Below are positions 18,363-28,050 of a stretch of DNA of 31,276 nt, piece after piece. The notes below the pieces were generated by a model. That model was not told where the DNA came from, made no database searches, and worked only from the letters and a program-made list of their open reading frames with translations. Location: NCBI GenBank assembly GCA_003427395.1, contig BFEA01000141.1, positions 846,937-878,212 of the forward strand, given 5' to 3'. Position numbers and translations under genes: made by a program. Source of the stretch: Chara braunii. Taxonomy: Eukaryota; Streptophyta; Charophyceae; Charales; Characeae. Numbering within the stretch: position 1 is the stretch's first letter; each line of letters begins with the position of its first letter.

Positions 18363-18815
18363 AAATAGACGTTGCAGTCTAAGCACCTCCCTCGCGCTCG
18401 TACGCACCGCCAGTTACAATCACTTCTCTGGCTCGTCGCACACGCTGCAGTTCAACTGATATCACCATCTCAGCACGCGTGCTCAGTTCCTGCCTCTACC
18501 TCTTCCATTGGCCCTCCTTCTCTGTTAACTGACTTATCATGCGTGAGCCTTCCGCTTCATGCCTAGCAGCTTCCAACTCAGAACGACCCTCGCCAGCAGG
18601 ATCTCTCAAGAGAAAACGATGCCCCGCACGATAACTGGGTGAGTCCCAATGGGGCGACGACGCATGACGTCAACAACATGCTCTCAGGCATGCGCGTTCC
18701 TCCCTCCGTCTCACCAGCACACGTTGACCACCCTCTCTCTCTCTCTCCGTGTAAACCGCACCTTCACTCCTCCGTCCTCTCCACCTTGTCGTGCGTGTCG
18801 TGCTCTCCTCTTGCC

Positions 18816-19352
18816 TCACACCCGTTTCTTACCTTTTCCCTGCTTTCCTCCGGTCCCGCGGCCTCCAGTCCTGCGGCCCCTGGGAGTCAGCTGTCGTGAG
18901 CTAGCCTCGGGTCCCTTCTCCACTGGCTCCGCGGCTCGGTGGTGTTTCTGGATCTCTTCGGGCCTGTTCCAGGACCTAAGATCCATTTCTCAGTCCGCCT
19001 CGCTCGTCTCGCTTTCCCCGCTTGAGTCTCTCTCGTTATGTTGCTCCTCCCTTGTTTCGGTCTCTGTTGATGACTCGGTCTCGTGATAGATGACCGTCAC
19101 CCTCAAGCCCACGGTCACCCCATCTCGCCTGCATCTCCGTTCTGCTCTGTCTCGCGCTTCGAAAATGGCAGCGTGCAGCCTCTAGTCAGCTCGCATCTCC
19201 TCCTCTCTCCCCCCTTCAATGCAGACTTTCAGCCGGACTACCTCTCCCCGATCATAGTTCAGGGCCGTCATAATCTGAGGCCCTTCCCCCGATATTGCAA
19301 CCCAGCGCACTGTATGCCGCCAACACCCCGGCCTATAGCCGTGTAGCGCCAT
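18816..19352 (-). pseudogene. ORF B4 copy in the 5' LTR, with two stops
   Basis: Aligned without net indel to the intact copy at 256-792. It has TAG at 19182-19184 where the other copy has CAG (622-624), and TGA at 18990-18992 where the other copy has CAA. The B-like core (DRGEVVRLKVCIEGG) is unchanged. The TATA box at 19541-19547 lies 189 bp upstream of its ATG. Confidence 0.5.
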
Positions 19353-19540
19353 TGCCACTCAGGATAGCCGAGTACCTGATCTCCAGGCGCTCGTAGTCAG
19401 ATAGCCCCTTACACGCCCCGAAGATTCGCCCTCTCTCTTGTCTCAGGCCCGCAGCGTTAGTGCAAAGAAAGCACTCTGCGACAGAAAGTACTCTGCAACT
19501 AGTGTGCATACGGCTAAACTTTCTTCCCCCTTTTTTTTTT

Positions 19541-19547
19541 TTTTATA
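19541..19547 (-). promoter_or_regulatory. Candidate TATA box of the 5' LTR promoter
   Basis: GGCCTATAAAAAAAA on the minus strand, conserved with 981-987. It would place transcription start near 19510 and make the U3 about 1.37 kb of the 7.4-kb LTR. The sequence between here and 20879 shows no dependable gene; a 103-codon minus frame (20516-20827) lies in this presumed untranscribed part. Confidence 0.5.
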
Positions 19548-20879
19548 GGCCGTAACTCTGCGTACTAAAGGAAGAGACCAGCTCTAGTCCTTTCAGCATT
19601 TTCCTTCACATTAACAGTTTTAATATTTCCAAAATGAGAAAGAAAAAAAAAAACAAGGCAAAACTAAATAATTCAAAAACGAAGTACGGTCCTAAACCAC
19701 TATGCGGCAACAGAGTCACTAATCATCACAACGAGACGGCGACCCAATCCGGTATCCCATAATGAAAAACTGACAAACATTTTCCTTTACTCAAGACACA
19801 AGCGTTGTCCTATGCCTGGCGGGTACTCGTGTCCGATGGCAAGGAGGGGGCTTATGACCCTCCATGAAGGGGGTGATAAGCCTCCTACCAATGCGGCCGC
19901 GGGTCGCCCTCCTTTTGAGGTCCTGCCGCGCGATGTTAGTTTGAAGAGCACCCACTGACTGTATACGTGGGATCGGCCTACTTAGGCCACAAAAAGATGG
20001 TTCAAAATCCGAACCATTGGCTTCTCGCGAAAGGACAAGCCAACAGGTAGAAAATCAGATTTAGAAAACTAAATAATAAGAATAAGAATAAAATAACAAT
20101 AATAACCACAGAGAAAGGAAAAGAAAAGAAAGCGCAGCGTCGCAAAATCTCTCCGTGCACCAGCCTTACCTGAACCACGCCCCGCGCTCACACACGGATC
20201 TGGGGTTCATTTTATTTCTTTTCCCATTTTCCTTCCTTTTAGTTCTCACTGTATCTGCCTCTTAACCTGGCCACCGAGGCCCGCACGATTCGGGGAAACA
20301 GTCCCGGTAGGCAATTTTACGAGGGGTCGATAAGACCCAGGCCATGAGATGACAGTTGCGGTCTGAGACCTGAATCGGCGACCTTCCCTATAATGTGACA
20401 GATCAAGCAGGTGGGAATCACCAATTCAAAATTTTGGAAAAGAAATCATAGCATCGCAGTTACCCGAGGCCACTGGATTTTCCACATACTAAAGCGGTTT
20501 TAGATTTTTGGCGTTTCATTTTCTTTTCCTCTTCCCTTCTCTGACAATGACTTTCTGTCTCATGCATCCTACCCATAACTTAGTAGAGGGTGCTCGGCGC
20601 GCAGTTAAAAAGCTTGAGCCAACCCTTTCACCTCCTCGTCCTTGGGCGAACCCAGCGGCTACCACGGCCACAGGCCGGTTGTGCTCTGTTGTACAGCAGA
20701 GCGCCGAGCCTGCGTGGACCAATGGAAGTCCTGTGGCGCACCCGTTTTGCTGAGGGCTGCGCCACCGGGGCTGGTCCGCGCTGGTAATAACCCAGGTACC
20801 AGACCTAAAGGGGCAGGGGACTAGCACTTAGCGAGGAATTGGTACACAAAGGAGGGCTGGGACGCCGTGCCCTCCGACA

Positions 20880-21175
20880 ACACGTGCACTGCGAATCGAT
20901 ATGAGTTAGCCCTGCGTCCGCGCGGTTTTATACTAAGCCTTGCGCGCAATGCCTATCCGATTTTTGCATCAGAAAGTTATGGGTTGGATACTGAAGAGAC
21001 TCGGAGTATTGTAGCGTTGTTGGTGCCTCGCGTGACCCTGTCCTGTCGTAGGGGCTCGCAAGAGATACGGCTAACGCACTCGGCCGAAGCGGCAAAACGC
21101 TCTCCACGACAAGTCCTGCAAAATCCTGCGTGACGCGGCCGGGAGGGTCCCTGTGCGGGACCGATGCGCTCGACA
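20880..21175 (+). repeat. 3' end of an LTR of element 2, interrupted by element 1
   Basis: It starts where the element 1 LTR stops and ends GCTCGACA two bases before a tRNA-Asp primer site. The terminal CGACA is the same as that of element 1. The missing start of this LTR should lie on the far side of element 1, outside the window. The 5 bp after the junction (ACACG, 20880-20884) are the candidate target-site duplication. Confidence 0.65.
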
Positions 21176-21177
21176 GG

Positions 21178-21195
21178 TGGCGCCGTTGCCGGGGA
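21178..21195 (+). promoter_or_regulatory. Primer binding site of element 2, tRNA-Asp type
   Basis: TGGCGCCGTTGCCGGGGA, identical in all 18 nt to the element 1 site, two bases after the LTR end CGACA. A hairpin starts in its last bases: GGATCTCGG (21193-21201) with CCGGGGTCC (21209-21217). Confidence 0.9.
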
Positions 21196-21217
21196 TCTCG
21201 GCTGCCTACCGGGGTCC

Positions 21218-23249
21218 TTAAGAGAATGAACCCAGGTTAAGTGCAGGCTGATGATCCAGGCAAAACGACAAAATTTATTAATGGCGTTAGGTAAGTGGGT
21301 GATTAGTAGTTTGTTGATGGTTCAGATGGGATTACACTATTGAAAGGCGGTGAGAGATAAGGACGTTTGTGTACCTTGACCCCTAGTAGTGACAACTGCA
21401 GTTAGAAGTTTGCGGATTGAGGCACTATAGAGTAATACGGATGATGATATGCGTATCTAATGCCATAGACTTATCGTCATTCACATTTGATGCGACTCTG
21501 CATATTCAGTTACCCAAGAAAGGATATTTGGTACTTTAACGTAGTCGATAAGTTGCGTAAGTTGTCATGGCAGTATCACTGTACGCTAGCGATAGGAAAT
21601 AGTGTGGCTAAGAAAGAGGTATTTTCTTCCTACCTAAGAGCTCTCGTAAGGAAAAGTCATAAACGTTTTATCCATCTAAGCATTTGAGTTTATCATTTTG
21701 ATATTAAACTTCTGAATCTATCTATAAAATTAATCTATCTGCATCAAAATTTTTCATTTAGGTAAGCATATTTAAATGTTGACTCATATGAGACTATGTG
21801 CTTGATGTTATTTATCTGAGTCTTATTCATCTATGACTAGCTACATGAGCCATCTGTCGAATTTTATTCTATCTATGTATAACCTTTTGGATCTATGTTT
21901 ATCTGAAATACTTCATTCATATTTATTTTGTTTTTGAATCTATGTGCATGGATTGATCTTTTAAAAGGGGTCAGAAATGTTACATAGAATCCACGTTCGG
22001 TGCGGATTTGGAGGTTAATGGAGTGACCAGTTTCTTGGAAAAGTAAATTTCGCGAGGAAATGGTCAATGTGTGAAGTCTACCCTAAGAAAGCTGCAACCC
22101 TATGTTATTGTTTCCTGAAAGATGGTTTTGAAGAAGTTATAATCTTGTCTTGTAGGTAGTAGTGAGACCCACGCCGGAACTAAGTTCATGGTCCATAGTG
22201 GGGTGTTGTCATTTAATCCCTTGTGGTAAAATGACTACATTACTACCGAATATGAGAAAAGTGTTTGAACCGTGTCAGATTATGGCCTTTGAGGGAGGCG
22301 GCTACCTCTTGCCACATAGAGTTAGGGGGTGAATCCCCAACTACTTTTGTGTCAAGTAGGTTCATCTGCATGCGAAGGGATAGGCCATCCCGGAGCATGT
22401 ACAGTGAGGTTGACTACCTTATTGGTAAGAGTCTACGAGGAACAAATGTTGGAACCGGAGGGAGATGCAGTGAGGCTTGATCCTTGAGCGGAGCTCAAGA
22501 ATAAGATGTTATCCCTTAGAGAAAGGATTACACTGCCCTTCGACACAATATACTTCTCTCAAAACCTCGAAAATTATGATATAATATTTTTTTTATTATT
22601 GTTGCATCCATGGATGGAAAGTTTAACTTGATCATAGTATCTTTATTTATTCATGATTATTACTTCTCCATTACGCTACATAACATTTTAATATATATTA
22701 TTGTCATAATAATTAAATGGTCAGGACCACTGAAAGATAAATTTTAAAGAGTGTATGAGGTTTTAGCAATAAGGTCCGGTAAGGATCTGATAAGGCAAAC
22801 TAACTCTGAGGTATAATCCTAGCAGATAATTGTGCAGATGGGGCATACTAGGACTATCTGGGTCAATGTACATTAGTATCTTGGGCAAGTGATTTAGTGA
22901 GGTAGTTTTGAGAGTGAGAATTCAGTGATTAATTTTCTTTTTCGTTGGAGTATTGGGCGAGTCGTTTAACTCTCTCAATTATGTATATGTAGAATTGGTA
23001 CTGAAAGTGAATTGAGATAATATTACTTTTTTTTTAAGATTTAGATATTTGTACACCTATGAGGGGTGCGATGTGTGTGAGAGTGACTTTCTTCCGCGAG
23101 TAGTGGATTCCCTGACTCAGAGTGGAGTGAGCAGGCTGTGTATGAATAACGTAAGGATTGAGATGATACTAAGTTTTGATAGAGTTGATTTTATGATATA
23201 TACGAGCTGAGCGTGAAAATTCTTCTTTAAGCAGACGTTTGAGATATTG
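21218..23249 (+). other. Element 2 internal region, part 1, no supported gene
   Basis: A/T- and G-rich, C-poor sequence. Short hairpins occur, for example GTT-A-GGGG (22321-22328) with CCCCAAC (22335-22341). No ORF, RNA gene or long repeat is supported. Confidence 0.4.
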
Positions 23250-23270
23250 TTCTGATTATGATGCCTGATT

Positions 23271-23425
23271 CTTTGGAGTTGAGATTCTTCCCCAACGTTG
23301 AGTAAATTAGTGACATAGGGATTATCCTGCGTATCTTTGAGTTGAGGTTGTTCAACTCTGAGTACGTGTGTGGCTTTGGGGCTATTTTGGTTCCTTTTGA
23401 GTTCAGATACCCTAACTCTATGCAT
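23271..23425 (+). repeat. Three repeats of about 60-70 bp with GAGTT...AACTC hairpins
   Basis: The units begin CTTTGGAGTTGAG, CTTTGAGTTGAGG and CTTTTGAGTTCAG. Unit 2 has a perfect 7-bp stem, GAGTTGA 23339-23345 with TCAACTC 23352-23358. Unit 3 has GAGTT 23399-23403 with AACTC 23414-23418. Unit 1 keeps only GTTG/CAAC. Confidence 0.6.
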
Positions 23426-24351
23426 AATAAAGACTTGAGACTACTTCTTTGTCTTACGATCACTATCACTTGAGGATTTATCCTGATGTATGATGATTTT
23501 TTATGTGAGAGATGTACAAGATGCATCTCGTGTGTTTTGTAAATGTGAAATGTGTAAACTGTCTATTCTCTGGTATACTCGCGCAATCTGCCTATGGACA
23601 GATAATAGGCTCAAGTATTGCAGTTCGTATGGTGAAAATGTGTGAGAATCCCAAGGGATTTATGAGTCCTTTGAGACTTAAATGCTTGTCCATGTCGAAT
23701 GTTAATTGTTGAGTTGTGGAGAGTACCCATAAGTTGGTCTCTCAGTAATTAGTGTTTTGTGGTTGACTTCCCTCCTTATGGGAGGTGGTTGTGAGATTTT
23801 ATGAGAGAGTCCCCTTCAAAAGTGGAAGGTGGTTAAATGATTGGAAGTGGCATGGAAAGCGGTTTTAATGATGAAGTCTGACGAGAAGGACCAAGATAAA
23901 TTATTATTTTGGTGAAATTTTGGTAGGTCGCAAATTGGTGAAATTTTGAGAGATGTCTTTAAGATGTGTGGTCCGCTTTACTATGATCAAGTAGGAGGCC
24001 ACGACCCTGTGAATCTGGCGGTGGATTTTTGTGGATTTTGGAAAGGACGCAGGGCTCTCTATATTGTCCTATAGAGACGGATCTGTGCGTAGTCCCGCAG
24101 TAAGCCCGAGAGTATTGCGACACACCGTCCAGTCACTATGATGTTAATCTTAAGACATTTATGAGAGACCCAACTAGGGGTTAATCTAGCATCATTAGGG
24201 CGCAACCCCTAGTGTTGGCTGCTGACCGGCGCAACTTGGCAGCGGACCCACGTCTCACCAAAGGGTAAGGCTTGAGGGGTGTGGCCGCCTCAAAGAGTTT
24301 TATTCCCGCGGGATGTCGGAGGGATAAGAGTCGAGTCGTATTTTTTTAGAG
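23426..24351 (+). other. Element 2 internal region, part 2, no supported gene
   Basis: Includes a short direct repeat, TTGGTGAAATTTTG, twice at about 23908-23951. Nothing else is recognised. Confidence 0.4.
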
Positions 24352-24374
24352 TCCTGATAAAGTGTTTATCAGGA
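24352..24374 (+). other. Perfect 10-bp hairpin with 3-nt loop
   Basis: TCCTGATAAA (24352-24361), loop GTG, TTTATCAGGA (24365-24374). Preceded by a run of seven T bases at 24341-24347. Confidence 0.85.
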
Positions 24375-24953
24375 AATTTGCTTATTGTTGCGCAACCAAC
24401 GAGGGCACCGTCGCTAATATAACAATGCGACGGGCCGTAGATCTGGCTCGATCAACCAGACTATGGTAGGCCAAGATGAAGACCTGACTCTACTGTACTA
24501 GACTGCAGGAGAGATATGTGATAAAAGTTGTATATTTTTGTTGATGTTTTGTGAGGAAGGCGATAGTGCCTTCAAAGGGTCTCAGTTAGGGCCCGCGTCC
24601 TAAGTTATGACTCTGCATGCATGACGATGACTAAACAGGACACCCAACAAGGAGTCAGCTGAAGTCTAGGACAAAGGGAGAGGATTATCAATGGCCACTT
24701 AGAGCAAACTTAACATTGTAGTACGGATCAAGTATTCCGGTGTCGAAGGCCTGGTCACAGGAGACCCAGGTTGAAACCCTGACAGTGGGTAGTTGTGACC
24801 GAGGCTCTTTTGATAAGATCCTAAAACGGAGTCAAGTTGGCCGATCGGATTGGATCTTTTCTCGTCAGCATTTGGAGATATGAATGTTTTGATAGTTTTT
24901 TTATTATTTGAAGCGCCGGGCCGTCGCTTAATAAGGTCCGGTAAATTATCGGC

Positions 24954-24979
24954 GCGAATACCCTCACAAGGGTATCCGC
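24954..24979 (+). other. Hairpin, 6 bp plus 3 bp
   Basis: ATACCC (24958-24963) pairs with GGGTAT (24970-24975). Outside one A/C mismatch, GCG (24954-24956) pairs with CGC (24977-24979). Confidence 0.7.
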
Positions 24980-25888
24980 CCTGGTTTTTGCAAGTGACAG
25001 AAAATAAGTTTTGTTAAAAATTTGAATATACCGTGCGAAGTCGCGGTCGTTTTTTGTTCGCGCTGACTGAATGGTTGACTGGAAGTAGAGAGTATGTGAG
25101 CGCGCAGTTTTGAGGCGCGCGTGATTATTTTTATTTTGATACTATAGAGTCGGCATTTCCGCCGGAAAAAGTTTTATTTTTGGTTAAAACTAGGAGAGGA
25201 CCGTGAGGGAACTACAATAGCACACGCAGTACGTGTTCGCATTTTAGGCCAAACACTGATGGTCTAAGCTTAAGTTTTAGTGATCAAATTTGATTGCCTT
25301 ACTTACTACTGCACTAGGACCGGCAAGATCCAAAGTGTTGGGCTTACCGACCATGATATCGGTCGACGGTAGAAGCCATGAGCGACATTTTAGAAGCCGG
25401 AGTTTCTCCGACGCTAGGTGCTAAAAGTGCGACCCCTCGGAGGGGTAGCCTAGTAAGAAGGTTGGAGTTTTGAGTAACTGCGCGGTTGTGTCACAGGCGC
25501 GGCAACAACAAGAATTAAGTCCCTCATGCAGCAGGGGTCGGCGCATCGGAGCGTTAGTACGGGGCAGCATGCCAAAGTTCAGCCTGCACCGCAGTCCGAT
25601 AGACATAGCTCGGAACCGGACGTCTTTATAACTAAGTCCGGGTCAATTTCCTCCAAGCTTGGGCTTAGCCCTATAGGTTACGACATTGGACTGACACTAC
25701 AAAGATCTGGGAATCAAAGCCAGCAGCGAAGGAGCGGAGGAGTGCTACGGAGCAAACTGAGGGGTCGAGGGTCCTGCGGGACTATCCCCCTTAGTTTGTG
25801 CTGGGGGATCCGACCGTGGGCCTGCAGGGCAGGACTGAGGACCAAGTGCCAACGGTCCTCCTCCGCCTCAGCCGTTTTCCTAGATTTG

Positions 25889-25925
<37 letters not shown>

Positions 25926-26794
25926 CCATATGGGATGCGGCCCCGTGCCTGTACCAGGACCAACTGTGAGAACCCAAGAGCCTAGTTCAGTAGATACACC
26001 TGTGAGCTGCTGAAACACGGACCTGGGAGTTCAACGTACATACGAGCCGGTGGGCGGCTATCCCGCAAGGCGGAAGAAACCTGAGTGGTGGGGCCCCGTG
26101 GTGGGTGTGCGGTCCACCACCCATGATCTGCTGTGAGAGGTTTGGGTGTGAGCATGCCCGTTGGGACCCACCTCACCCAGGTTCACGCTTGAGGCTAACG
26201 TGCAAATCGTTCGTCGCACCCGTATATAGGAGCGAAAGACTGATCGAGCCATCTAGTTATTGGGTCCCTGCGGAGGCCTTAGGATAGCCGGAGCTGTTGG
26301 ACAGCCAGGCGCGCTGCGCTGTGACCGTGCGCTGCGAAGTAGACCTCGATGTCAACGGGGAAAGCAAAGGCGCTGCGGAGGCCGGGAGTACCGCTAACGA
26401 AAGCAGCTAGAAAATGGGATGAGTGAACCCGGGCGCATACGAAAAAGGGGGGAGACAAAGCGAACCTTTAGTCGTGGATTCCTCCGACGTTCCCCTCAGC
26501 ACAGCAGGGACTGTCGAGCAGCATCACTGCGCATCAGTAGGATCAGGCGCTGCGGAGGGAAGGCCGACGTCGTCAAGTGAGTGAACGAGGAAGACGATGG
26601 AGGAAGGGGCACGACGAGGAGGTTGAACCAGGCCACTGGATTGGCCCGGGTACATGCAGAGAAGATGAAAGCAGCAAAAAGGGAAAGCAGAAAAAACGAA
26701 TGAACCTGGACAGGCGGGGGCGCAGGGTGCATGCGCAGAGAGGGAGAGCGCAGCGGCGAGGGGTGAAGCTATGGCATAATTCAAAGATGCATAT
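24980..26794 (+). other. Element 2 internal region, part 3, GC-richer and without a supported gene
   Basis: GC content rises after about 25300. It includes a run of 36 T bases (25890-25925) and a 7-bp hairpin GTGGTGG (26098-26104) with CCACCAC (26114-26120). The T run could be the poly(A) tail of a retroposed sequence on the minus strand, but I see no element body or target duplication. ORFs across it are composition artefacts. Confidence 0.4.
25890..25925. repeat. Poly-T run of 36
   Basis: Uninterrupted T from 25890 to 25925. The true length may vary in the source because of sequencing and assembly limits. Confidence 0.95.
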
Positions 26795-26824
26795 CCCGCT
26801 CGTTTCTTGATGAAAACGAGCGGG
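26795..26824 (+). other. Perfect 11-bp hairpin
   Basis: CCCGCTCGTTT (26795-26805), loop CTTGATGA, AAACGAGCGGG (26814-26824). Confidence 0.85.
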
Positions 26825-27797
26825 GGAAGATAGTAGTCCGGGGTTTTAGGACAGGGCAAACCTGATTCTGAAGTTAGTTTGGGCAATAGGTTAGTAGGAG
26901 AAGAGATAGGTACAAAAAGTCATGCGCCGAGATGGTGGAGAGTGAAGAAGAACGAGGGAGGGAAACACATATCTCATGCGTTTCCGGACGGAATCAGGCG
27001 AGTGAAGATGCGAAATGGGGGTTTTCGAGTGCTGCGAGGTCGATGGTGGGCTCAAATTTTGTAAATGAGGATACAGACTCGGTGCTACAGGGAGCATAGG
27101 CCGCAAGGGGGGGGGGAACGGCTTGAGGTGGTGGTGTACGCTCCCATGTCTCAGCGGAAGAGTTGCTCCGATTTTTGCTTATCCTAGGATCGGTCGTTCT
27201 TATTCGTTCAGAGTACAGGCAGCAATTCGCAGCGGGAGGGTTCGTCATGAAGCCCGTACCACCCTTCACGCATATCCTTGTGGACTGTTAGCATAAGCTA
27301 GATGCTAAGCCTCGTGCTCACACACATCGGGGCCAGTGAACCTGGCCACCTTCTGAGTGCGGGTTCGGTTTCAGATTGGGCACGTAGGAGGCCCCGATAG
27401 CGGGCGTAGGACAAGGCCACACATCAAGAGTGAGCGGGTGATGCGGGATAAATGGAAAGTCGAGCCATACTGCCAGATAACGGGACTTACCTGCGGGTGA
27501 TTTCACGAGTATCTACCCATGTTTCAGGGCAGATTCACTATTCTCCCGCATGTCTGAGGAGCAGCAGAAAGTCGCCAAGTCCGTAGCCAACCACGAGTTG
27601 CTGTTCTCATCCGATGTCTTCTGAAATGGACCTCGCAGCAATGGCCAGATGTGTGCAAGGATTAAGGAGGAGAAGTTGAGCCCGTTGTGGACAGTGCGGG
27701 TGAACCAAGAAGCGAGCTATGGTGCCAAACTGAGCGCCAGCAAAGGATCAGCGAAAACGGCGAGCGGGCTGTTTTTGGGGCGCTGAACTGGCCAGGC

Positions 27798-27799
<2 letters not shown>
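26825..27799 (+). other. Element 2 internal region, part 4, no supported gene
   Basis: G-rich sequence with a G run at about 27109-27117. A 91-codon minus frame at 26994-27269 has no recognisable domain. Confidence 0.4.

Positions 27800-27863
<64 letters not shown>
27800..27863. repeat. (GA)32 microsatellite
   Basis: Perfect alternating GA for 64 bp, followed by degenerate AAAAGAGAGATAAAGAAG. Confidence 0.95.
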
Positions 27864-27867
<4 letters not shown>

Positions 27868-28006
27868 AGAGATAAAGAAGATGAATATGATGCTTAGTAC
27901 CCGGTTAGTTGAGTTGTCCAATGCATCGCTCTACCTGGACTGCACATGACCAAAAAGATGGCCTGTATGCAGTCATTTTTATTTCAACTTCGATCTTAGT
28001 TTTTGT

Positions 28007-28050
28007 TTATTATTATTATTATTATTTTTTATTATTATTATTATTTATTT
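28007..28050. repeat. (TTA)n microsatellite
   Basis: Two blocks of TTA repeats separated by a T-rich interruption. Confidence 0.9.

Larger units (their letters stand above)
1..20879 (-). mobile_element. Element 1: giant Ty3/gypsy-type LTR retrotransposon, left end cut by the window
   Basis: Minus-strand element bounded by a long direct repeat (1-2321 and 18561-20879 visible in both copies). It contains a tRNA-Asp primer site at 13476-13493, a gag-protease-RT-RNase H-integrase series from 11106 down to 5396, and a candidate polypurine tract at 2322-2340. If the right LTR runs 13498-20879, the left LTR should begin about 5.06 kb before base 1, giving an element of about 26 kb. The gene order protease-RT-RNase H-integrase is that of Ty3/gypsy (Metaviridae). 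The pol sequence resembles a lineage common in basidiomycete fungi; this is family recognition from memory, without a search. Stops and frameshifts in every large gene show an inactive copy. Confidence 0.85.
13498..20879 (-). repeat. 5' LTR of element 1, about 7.4 kb
   Basis: The inner end is set by the primer site: TGTCGTACAG begins at 13498, so the LTR ends CGACA in sense. The outer end is set by the end of the direct repeat at 20879, where the LTR starts TGTCG. The two ends form a 5-bp terminal inverted repeat. No copy of the 13498 end is found at 2322-5395, so the matching 3' LTR end must lie before the window. The stretch 18561-20879 is verified against 1-2321; 13498-18560 is inferred. 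It contains ORFs B4, B3 and A4. A length of 7.4 kb is above the LTRs I know (Ogre-type reach about 5-6 kb). Confidence 0.72.

Noticed and set aside
21043-21175. A short LTR starting TGTCG at 21043 and ending CGACA at 21175
   Set aside because: 133 bp would be very short, there is no second copy in the window, and the sequence on its left shows no boundary. A truncated larger LTR explains it better.
24341-24374. T run plus perfect hairpin as a bacterial-type terminator
   Set aside because: The T run precedes rather than follows the stem on the plus strand, and the context is eukaryotic. On the minus strand it would be an A-tract, not a U-tract.
25714-26018. Frames with long Lys or Phe runs
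   Set aside because: Produced by the 36-base T run; no domain on either side.
27687-27875. Plus frame with alternating Arg-Glu repeats
   Set aside because: Translation of the (GA)32 microsatellite.
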